The translations under genes were made by a program, and so were the position numbers. Shown in pieces: positions 57,661 to 64,000 of a stretch of 64,000 bases of DNA. Source of the DNA: Burkholderiaceae bacterium (GTDB lineage Bacteria; Pseudomonadota; Gammaproteobacteria; Burkholderiales; Burkholderiaceae_E); NCBI GenBank assembly GCA_023954045.1, contig JAMLIR010000003.1, forward strand, positions 163,824-227,823. Reading direction: 5' to 3'. Position 1 is the first letter of the stretch; the number at the start of each line of letters is the position of its first letter. The notes under the pieces are model-generated. The model was not told where the DNA came from and did no database searches. It saw only the letters and a program-made list of their open reading frames with translations.

Positions 57661-59231
57661 GGGGTCCTCCCGGAGGGGTCTGCGCTCGTGGGCACGCCCA
57701 GCGCGCGGCGCAGGGCGTTCTTGTCGGTCTTGTTGGCCGAGGTCTTCGGCAGTGCGTCGACGACGAGGATCCGCGACGGCACCTTGAAGCGCGCGAGGTT
57801 CGCGGCGCAGTGCGCCGCGAGCGCGTCGGGCGGCGTGCGCGCGCCGGCGCGCAGCACCACCTGCGCGACCAGCGCCTCGCCGCGGTAGCCGTCGGGCACG
57901 CCGACCACCGCCGCGTCGATCACGTCGGGGTGCAGGAACAGCACCTCCTCGACCTCGCGCGGATAGACGTTGTAGCCGCCGACGATCGCCATGTCCTTCT
58001 TGCGGTCGCGGATGTACAGGTAGCCGTCGGCGTCGAACTCGCCGATGTCGCCGGTGTAGAGCCAGCCGTCGCGCAGCGCTTCGGCGGTCTCCGACGGTCG
58101 GTTCCGGTAGCCGGTCATGCACTGCGGGCCGCGCGCTCGGATCTCGCCGCGCTCGCCGGGCCCGAGCACCGTTCGCCCGGTGGCGAGGTCGACGATCTCG
58201 ATCTCGGTGAGCGGCACCGGGATGCCGACCGAGCCCGGCTTGACCAGCCCGCCGACGGGGTTGAACGTCAGGACCGGCCCGGCCTCGGTCTGGCCGTAGC
58301 CCTCGTAGACCGGCGCGCCGACTGCCTCGCGCCAGCGGCGCAGCGTTTCCGCAGACAGCGGCGCGGCGCCCGAGTAGCAGGTGTGCACGCTGGACCAGTC
58401 GGTGCGCGAGAAGTCGGGATGCGCCATCAGGCCTACGAAGACGGTCGGGCTGCCGGGGAACACCGTGATGCGCTCGCGCTCGACGGTGGCCAGCACCTCG
58501 TCGGGCGCGTAGCGAGGCAGGATCACCAGCGTGCCGCCGCAGTACGCGGCGAGGAACAGGCCCATCGCCATCCCGTAGGCGTGCGAGATCGGCATCATGC
58601 AGACGATGCGCTCGCCGGGGCGGCTCGGCAGCAGCGCCTCGCGCTGCGAGACGTTGATCGAGACCGCGCGGTGCGCGAGGTCGACGCCCTTCGGCCTGCC
58701 GGTCGTGCCGCCGGTGTACTGCAGCAGCGCGAGCGAGTCGGGCGCCGGCAGCGGGAGCAGGGCGGCCGCGGTCGCGCCGCAGCGGTCGAGTCGCCGCGCG
58801 CCCGGGCCGACGACGACCAGGTGGCGCACGCCGGCCTCGCGGGCGAGTCCCGACACGGCCGGCGCGAGCGCCTCGTCGACGACCAGCGCGACCGGTGCCG
58901 CGTCGCGCAGGATGAACTCGAGCTCGCGCGGCGCATACAGCGGATTGAGCGGAACGTGCTGGGCGCCGGCGGCCAGCGTGCCGAACGCCGCGACGCAGGC
59001 GTCGATCGAGTTGCCCAGCAGCGTGGCGACGCGCTCGCCGCGAGCGCCGGCCGATGCGAGCTCGGCCGCGAACGCGCGCACGCATTCGAGATAGCCCGCG
59101 TAGTCGAGGCGCCGCTCGCCGCAGACCAGCGCCTCGCGGTGCGGGTCGCGCTCGGCCGCGTCGGCAAGCATGTGCACCACCGTCGGATGAACCCGCGGCA
59201 GCGCAGGCGCGGCGCGGCGGTCGGCGTTCAT
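57657..59231 (-). CDS. Class I adenylate-forming acyl-CoA ligase
   Basis: The 524-residue enzyme activates a carboxylic acid to its CoA thioester through an acyl-adenylate. Signatures are LLQYTGGTTGRPKGV (P-loop), YEGYGQTEAG, YTGDIGEFDADGYLYIRDRKKDMAIVGGYNVYPREVEE and the catalytic Lys in SANKTDKN near the end. It resembles long-chain or aryl acyl-CoA synthetases; the substrate is unknown. It sits between the ABC importer genes and the hydratase/dehydrogenase gene, overlapping both neighbours by four bases, which ties uptake to activation. Confidence 0.92.
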   Translation of the reverse strand: MNADRRAAPALPRVHPTVVHMLADAAERDPHREALVCGERRLDYAGYLECVRAFAAELASAGARGERVATLLGNSIDACVAAFGTLAAGAQHVPLNPLYAPRELEFILRDAAPVALVVDEALAPAVSGLAREAGVRHLVVVGPGARRLDRCGATAAALLPLPAPDSLALLQYTGGTTGRPKGVDLAHRAVSINVSQREALLPSRPGERIVCMMPISHAYGMAMGLFLAAYCGGTLVILPRYAPDEVLATVERERITVFPGSPTVFVGLMAHPDFSRTDWSSVHTCYSGAAPLSAETLRRWREAVGAPVYEGYGQTEAGPVLTFNPVGGLVKPGSVGIPVPLTEIEIVDLATGRTVLGPGERGEIRARGPQCMTGYRNRPSETAEALRDGWLYTGDIGEFDADGYLYIRDRKKDMAIVGGYNVYPREVEEVLFLHPDVIDAAVVGVPDGYRGEALVAQVVLRAGARTPPDALAAHCAANLARFKVPSRILVVDALPKTSANKTDKNALRRALGVPTSADPSGRTP

Positions 59232-59956
59232 GCCCGGCTCGCGAACCCGAGGTACGACTCGACGACCCGCGGATTGCCCGCCAGCGACGACGACGCGCCT
59301 TCGAGCGCGATCTCGCCGGTTTCGAGCACGTAACCGTAGTCGGCGACCTGCAGCGCCGCGCGGGCGTTCTGCTCGACCAGCAGGATCGACACGCCGGTCT
59401 TCCTGAGGTCGGCCACGATGTGCATGATCTCGCGGACGATCCGCGGCGCGAGGCCCAGGCTCGGCTCGTCGAGCATCAGCAGGCGCGGCTTGCCCATCAG
59501 CGCGCGCCCGAGCGCGAGCATCTGCCGCTCGCCCCCGGACAGCGTCGCCGCGAGCTGCGTGCGGCGCTCGGCCAGCCGCGGGAAGCGCTGGTAGACGTCG
59601 CCGAGGTCGCCGTCGGCGCCACGCTCGCCGTGGCGCACGCGCTGGAACGCGCCCAGCCGCAGGTTGTCCTCGACCGACAGCTCGCCGAACAGCTCGCGGC
59701 GCTCGGGCACCAGGCACAGCCCGCGGGCGACGCGCGCCTCGACCTTCGTCGCGCCGACGTCGGCGCCGAGGTAGCGGATCGCGCCGCTGGCCGGCAGCAG
59801 GCCCATGATCGCGCCGAGCAGCGTGGTCTTGCCCGCGCCGTTGGGCCCGATCACCGTCACGATCGAGCCCTGCTCGACGCGCAGCGACACGCGGTGCAGC
59901 GCCTCGACCTTGCGGTAGAACACGCGCAGTCCCTCGACCTCGAGCAGCGCGCTCAT
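59228..59956 (-). CDS. livF: ABC transporter ATP-binding protein, LivF type
   Basis: The 242-residue ATPase has Walker A GPNGAGKTT, signature LSGGERQMLALGRALM, Walker B LLMLDEPSLGLAP and the LivF ending. It powers import by the HAAT-type system with the LivM-LivG fusion and LivH. The ATG overlaps the stop of the fusion gene and its stop overlaps the ligase start (both ATGA). Confidence 0.94.
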   Translation of the reverse strand: MSALLEVEGLRVFYRKVEALHRVSLRVEQGSIVTVIGPNGAGKTTLLGAIMGLLPASGAIRYLGADVGATKVEARVARGLCLVPERRELFGELSVEDNLRLGAFQRVRHGERGADGDLGDVYQRFPRLAERRTQLAATLSGGERQMLALGRALMGKPRLLMLDEPSLGLAPRIVREIMHIVADLRKTGVSILLVEQNARAALQVADYGYVLETGEIALEGASSSLAGNPRVVESYLGFASRA

Positions 59957-61716
59957 TCGATCCCCCCGAGGTAGGCCTCGAGCACCGCCGGGTTCGCCTG
60001 GATCTCGGCGGGCAGGCCCTCGGCGAGCTTCTCGCCGAAGTCCATCACCACCAGCCGGTCGACCAGTCCCATGACGAACTCCATGTCGTGCTCGACGAGC
60101 AGGATGCTCATTCCCTCGTCGCGCAGCCTGCGCAGCAGCGCGGCGAGCGCCTGCTTCTCGCCGTAGCGAAGGCCGGCGGCCGGCTCGTCCATCAGCAGCA
60201 GCACCGGGTCCGCGCACAGCGCCCGGGCGATCTCGACGATTCGCTGCTGGCCGAGCGGCAGGCTGCCCGCCGGTTCGTGCAGGTGCTCGCCCAGTCCGAC
60301 GCGCTCGAGCTGCCGCGCGGCCTCGGCCAGCAGGCGTCGCTCCTCGTCGCGCTCGGCGTGCAGCATCGCGGCGACACTGCCCCTGGCTCCGCGCAGGTGC
60401 GCGCCGATCGCGACGTTCTCGATCACCGACATCGCACTCACCAGGTTCACGTGCTGGAACGTGCGGGCAACGCCGCGGCGCGCGATCTCGCGCTGCGTCG
60501 CGCGTTCGATGCGCTCGCCGAAGAAGCGGATCGCGCCGGCGTCCGTGGCGAGGACGCCGGTGACGAGGTTGAACAGCGTGCTCTTGCCGGCGCCGTTGGG
60601 GCCGATCAGGCCGAGGATCTCGCCGCTCGCCATCGCGAACGACATCTCGTTGACCGCGAGCAGGCCGCCGAAGCGCTTCTGAACGCCGTGCAGCTCGAGC
60701 AGCGCCTGCCCGCGCGCGGGCTGCGCGCGTCGCGGCAGCGCGGGGGCGTCGGGCGGGCGCCCGCGGGGTGCCCCGGTCGGCAGCAGTCGCGCGAGCGCGG
60801 GGACCAGCCCGTCGCGCGTGCGATGCAGCAGCAGCATCATCAGCACGCCGAAGACGACGATCTCGTAGTTGCCGCTCTTCTGGAACAACGCGGGCAGCAG
60901 GTCCTTCAGCCACTCCTTGAGCACGGTCAGCACCGACGCGCCGATCAGCGCGCCCCAGACCTGGCTCGCGCCGCCGATCACCGCCATGAACAGGTAGTCG
61001 ATCCCGGCGTTGACGCCGAACGCGTGCGGGCTCACGAAGCGCAGGAAGTGCGCGTGCAGCCACCCCGACAGCGCGGCGAGCACCGCCGCGTACAGGAACA
61101 CCTGAAGCTTGAGCGCCGCGGTGTCGACGCCGAAGCTCTCGGCCATCACGCCGCGGAAGCGCAGCGCGCGGATCGCGCGCCCGGTGCGCGAGTCGAGCAG
61201 GTTGCGCGCGGCGAGCAGCGCGGCGACCGTCGCCAGCCAGATCAGGTAGTACGACTCGCGTCCGGTGTCCAGCTTCCAGCCCGCCAGCGAGACCGGCGGT
61301 ACGTTGTCGATGCCGCTGTACTGGCCGAGCCCCGGCAGGTTGCCGAACAGGTAGTAGAGCGCGATGCCCCAGGCGATCGTGACGATCGACAGGTAGTGCC
61401 CCGACAGGCGCAGCGTGATCGCGCCGAGCAGCAATGCGAACGCAGCCGTCAGCGCCAGCCCGGCCACGAGGCCGGCCCAGGGCGACAGGCCCATCAGCAC
61501 GGTGACGGCGGCGGTCGTGTAGGCGGCGATCCCGACGAAGGCCTGCTGCCCGAACGAGACGACGCCGGCCACCCCGGTGAGCAGCACGAGTCCGAGCGTG
61601 ACCAGTGTCGCGAGCCCGACGTAGTTGAGCAGCGTGACGTGGAACGCCGGCAGCGCGAGCGGCGCCAGCGCGACGACGACGAGGAACAGCGCGAGCGCGC
61701 GATGCCTGCGGATCAC
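59953..61716 (-). CDS. ABC transporter LivM-LivG fusion (permease plus ATPase)
   Basis: The 587-residue protein joins a LivM-type permease (residues 1-310, about eight to nine membrane helices, with [16 protein letters not shown] and the EAA-like region [16 protein letters not shown]) to a LivG-type ATPase (from about residue 340: Walker [10 protein letters not shown], signature [30 protein letters not shown]-loop [11 protein letters not shown]). Such fusions occur in proteobacterial branched-chain/aromatic-acid importers. It begins with an overlap of the livH stop. Confidence 0.93.
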   Translation of the reverse strand: MIRRHRALALFLVVVALAPLALPAFHVTLLNYVGLATLVTLGLVLLTGVAGVVSFGQQAFVGIAAYTTAAVTVLMGLSPWAGLVAGLALTAAFALLLGAITLRLSGHYLSIVTIAWGIALYYLFGNLPGLGQYSGIDNVPPVSLAGWKLDTGRESYYLIWLATVAALLAARNLLDSRTGRAIRALRFRGVMAESFGVDTAALKLQVFLYAAVLAALSGWLHAHFLRFVSPHAFGVNAGIDYLFMAVIGGASQVWGALIGASVLTVLKEWLKDLLPALFQKSGNYEIVVFGVLMMLLLHRTRDGLVPALARLLPTGAPRGRPPDAPALPRRAQPARGQALLELHGVQKRFGGLLAVNEMSFAMASGEILGLIGPNGAGKSTLFNLVTGVLATDAGAIRFFGERIERATQREIARRGVARTFQHVNLVSAMSVIENVAIGAHLRGARGSVAAMLHAERDEERRLLAEAARQLERVGLGEHLHEPAGSLPLGQQRIVEIARALCADPVLLLMDEPAAGLRYGEKQALAALLRRLRDEGMSILLVEHDMEFVMGLVDRLVVMDFGEKLAEGLPAEIQANPAVLEAYLGGIE

Positions 61717-62756
61717 TCTTCCTCGTCCTCGACGTGATGACGCGACGTGAGCGAGCGCCAGACCAGCACCGGGATGATCAGCGTGAAGACGATCGATTCC
61801 TTCAGCGCGCTGGCCCAGAACGACGAGAAGGACTCGAGCAGCCCGACCGCGACGGCGCCGGCCGCGGCGAGCGGATAGCTCGCCATGCCGCCGAGGATCG
61901 CCCCGACGAAGCCCTTGAGGCCGATCATCAGCCCGGTGTCGTAGTAGATCGTCGTGATCGGCGCGATCAGCACGCCCGACACCGCGCCGATGAAGGCTGC
62001 GACCAGGAAGCTGAGGCTACCCGACAGTTCGGTCGGGATGCCGACCAGTCGTGCGCCGACGCGGTTGATCGCGGTGGCGCGCAGCGCCTTGCCGTACAGC
62101 GTGCGCTCGAAGAACAGCCACAGCGCGATCATGCCGACGACGCTGGCCGACACCACCCAGACGCTCTGCGCGGTGATGTCGAGCACGCCGAGCCGGAACT
62201 TCGCGTCGGAGAACGCGGCCGAGCGCAGGCCTTCGCCGCCGAAGAACACCAGCCCGAGGCCGGTCAGCGCGTAGTGCGCCGCCATCGAGATGATGAACAG
62301 CACGAGCACCGACGCGTTGGCCAGCGGCTGGTAGGCGACGCGGTAGAGGATCGGGCCGAGCGGTACCACCAGGCCGATCACGATCAGCACCTGCGCCCAC
62401 ATGTCCAGCTTGCGCGGTGCCGCCCACCAGGCGAGCGCGGCCATCGCGACCGGCACTGCGACGTAGACCAGCAGGATCCGCGGCAGGCGACCCATGGCCT
62501 TCTCGCGAAACGCCACCGCGATGTCGAAGGCGGCGGCGAGCAGCCCGCCGCCGACCAGCACGTAGACGGTTCCGGGAACCTGCCCCGTCTGCAGCAAGCC
62601 GAGCGAGAGCGCCGCGTAGGCGATGAACTCGCCCTGCGGCACGAAGATCACGCGGGTGACCGCGAACACCAATAGCAGTGCGAGCGCGAGAAGCGCGTAG
62701 ATGGCGCCATTGGTGACGCCATCCTGCACGAGCCAGAGGGCGATGTCCGCGGTCAT
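61713..62756 (-). CDS. livH: ABC transporter permease, LivH type
   Basis: The 347-residue inner-membrane protein has about nine hydrophobic segments. It begins [33 protein letters not shown], a LivH signature, and contains the conserved [23 protein letters not shown] loop for contact with the ATPases. It is 40-50 residues longer than E. coli LivH owing to an insert after the second helix. It follows the binding-protein gene after 18 bases. Confidence 0.93.
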   Translation of the reverse strand: MTADIALWLVQDGVTNGAIYALLALALLLVFAVTRVIFVPQGEFIAYAALSLGLLQTGQVPGTVYVLVGGGLLAAAFDIAVAFREKAMGRLPRILLVYVAVPVAMAALAWWAAPRKLDMWAQVLIVIGLVVPLGPILYRVAYQPLANASVLVLFIISMAAHYALTGLGLVFFGGEGLRSAAFSDAKFRLGVLDITAQSVWVVSASVVGMIALWLFFERTLYGKALRATAINRVGARLVGIPTELSGSLSFLVAAFIGAVSGVLIAPITTIYYDTGLMIGLKGFVGAILGGMASYPLAAAGAVAVGLLESFSSFWASALKESIVFTLIIPVLVWRSLTSRHHVEDEEE

Positions 62757-62774
62757 CGCGCGAGCGTGCGGGCG

Positions 62775-63917
62775 CTACTTCAGCAGGCGCCAGGCGCCGT
62801 TCTCGACGCGCACCAGCACGCGCGCCCGCTCGTCCAGCCCGTTGTGATTCGCGGCGCTCATGTTGTAGACGCCGTGCGTGCCGACCACGTTGCGCACGTT
62901 CTCGAGCGCGTCGCGCAGTGCCTCGCGAAACTCCGGCGTGCCCGGCTTCGCCTTCTTCAGCGCCACCGGCACCGCGGCGTCGAGCAGCTGCACGCCGTCG
63001 AAGCTGTAGCCGGCGAACGCGTTGCGGCTGCCCGCCCCGAACGTGGCCTCGTAGCGCTTGACGAAGTCGAGCGAGACCTTCTTGGTCGGGAAGTTGTCGG
63101 GCAGCTCCTCGGCGACGATCAGCGCGCCGGTCGGCGCGATCGCGCCCTCGGCGGCCTTCTTGCCGGTCTGGATGAACGGCAGGTTGACGGTGCCGTGGTT
63201 GTGGTAGATCGGCCCCTTGTAGCCGCGATCGACGAGCGCGATCTGCGGCGTCGCGGCGGGCGAGCCCGAACCACCGACGACGACGGCGTCGGGCGACGCC
63301 GCCATGATCTTGAGCGTCTGGCCGGCGACGCTGGTGTCGGCGCGCGCATAGCGCTCGTTGGTCACGACCTTGTAGCCGTAGGTCGGCGCGAGCCCGGTGA
63401 TCGCGTTGTAGACGAGGTCGCCCCAGGTGTCCGAGAAGCCGATGAAGGCGACCGTCTTGATGCCCTTGCCCTTCATGTTCTCGGCGACCGCGCTCATCAT
63501 CAGCTCGGTCGGCTGCGGCACGATGAAGGTCCAGTGCGCGCGCTCGGGCGCGAGCGGCGGCAGCGGCGTGAGCGAGACGAGCGGCGTCTTCGTCTCGCCC
63601 GCGACCTGCGCCATCGCGACGCCCGAGGGCACGCCGTTGGAGCCCATCATCGCGTCGACCTTGTCATCGGTGACGAACTTGCGCGCGTTCTTCGCCGCGC
63701 CGTCGGGCTTGGATTCGTCGTCCAGGATGATGTAGCGCACCGGCTCGCCGCCGAGCGTCTTGGGCACGAGCGTGAACGCATTCTTGTACGGGATGCCGAG
63801 CGACGAGCCCGGGCCGGTCGTGCCGAGCGAAACGCCGATCGTGATCTCGGCCTGGGCCGCCGCGGCGGCGAACGCGCAGGCGAGCGCGACGGCGGTAAAG
63901 CGAATCTGCTTTCTCAT
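62775..63917 (-). CDS. ABC transporter substrate-binding protein, LivK/HAAT type
   Basis: The 380-residue periplasmic protein has a signal peptide (MRKQIRFTAVALACAFAAAAAQAE) and a type 1 periplasmic-binding fold starting ITIGVSLGTTGPGSSLGIPYKNAF. Relatives bind branched-chain amino acids, aromatic acids or short organic acids. It is the first gene of a minus-strand operon that continues through the permeases, ATPases, an acyl-CoA ligase and a hydratase/dehydrogenase, so an aromatic or aliphatic acid is a more likely ligand than leucine. GAAGGAGAC precedes the ATG. Confidence 0.93.
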   Translation of the reverse strand: MRKQIRFTAVALACAFAAAAAQAEITIGVSLGTTGPGSSLGIPYKNAFTLVPKTLGGEPVRYIILDDESKPDGAAKNARKFVTDDKVDAMMGSNGVPSGVAMAQVAGETKTPLVSLTPLPPLAPERAHWTFIVPQPTELMMSAVAENMKGKGIKTVAFIGFSDTWGDLVYNAITGLAPTYGYKVVTNERYARADTSVAGQTLKIMAASPDAVVVGGSGSPAATPQIALVDRGYKGPIYHNHGTVNLPFIQTGKKAAEGAIAPTGALIVAEELPDNFPTKKVSLDFVKRYEATFGAGSRNAFAGYSFDGVQLLDAAVPVALKKAKPGTPEFREALRDALENVRNVVGTHGVYNMSAANHNGLDERARVLVRVENGAWRLLK

Positions 63918-64000
63918 GTTGTCTCCTTCGGGTGGGTGGTGATCGTGGTGGGGCGGGATGGGACGTGCTCGCTTCGCAGGTGCGTCGATGGTCGGTACGG

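Overview
The window is high-GC proteobacterial DNA. The rRNA operon (16S, tRNA-Ile, tRNA-Ala, 23S, 5S), its leader and the overall gene content point to a betaproteobacterium of the order Burkholderiales. I cannot place it to genus by eye. Two kinds of DNA meet near position 25,000: an accessory heavy-metal island on the left and ordinary chromosome (trp genes, rrn operon, aromatic and acyl-CoA metabolism) on the right.

Positions 1-24,600 form the metal-resistance island. In order it holds an HXXEE membrane protein, a TPR protein fused to a PRMT-like methyltransferase, a DsbB/DsbA-type thiol pair, a CadR-type MerR regulator, a P1B-4-type metal ATPase with a His-rich segment, a CzcD cation diffusion facilitator, and czcI-czcC-czcB-czcA. 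After czcA come two PII-like genes (the first broken by a 134-bp deletion) around a small lipoprotein gene. Next are an eptA-like phosphoethanolamine transferase with an apparent +1 frameshift, small periplasmic and membrane proteins, a CzcRS-like two-component system, a LysR regulator and a lipoprotein. The right end decays into fragments (a frameshifted receiver domain, a DoxX piece) around an intact VOC gene. No integrase or transposase is visible. A perfect ATGACAG-N2-CTGTCAT palindrome, resembling CusR/CopR-type boxes, lies upstream of both czcI and the TPR-PRMT gene at the same distance from a candidate -10, which suggests that one response regulator controls both.

Positions 25,100-34,200 hold trpG-trpD-trpC (trpE is not adjacent), an M61 peptidase translationally coupled to an AcuI-like acryloyl-CoA reductase, a lipoprotein, phenylacetate-CoA ligase and an enoyl-CoA hydratase. 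Positions 34,241-39,862 are a complete rrn operon with two predicted promoters, perfect 20-bp processing stems around 16S and 23S, and a terminator.

Positions 39,999-64,000 are catabolic and uptake functions. They include a two-subunit indolepyruvate:ferredoxin oxidoreductase overlapping an FlK-like thioesterase, a lipase-like hydrolase with a LysR regulator, a MeaB-like GTPase fused to the N-terminal half of XdhC and followed by the other XdhC half, NnrS, and a second single-chain indolepyruvate oxidoreductase. A long minus-strand operon runs from position 63,917 down: LivK-type binding protein, LivH, a LivM-LivG fusion, LivF, an acyl-CoA ligase, a 3-hydroxyacyl-CoA dehydrogenase/enoyl-CoA hydratase fusion and a TctC-type binding protein. 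This reads as import, CoA activation and beta-oxidation of an organic (probably aromatic or branched) acid.
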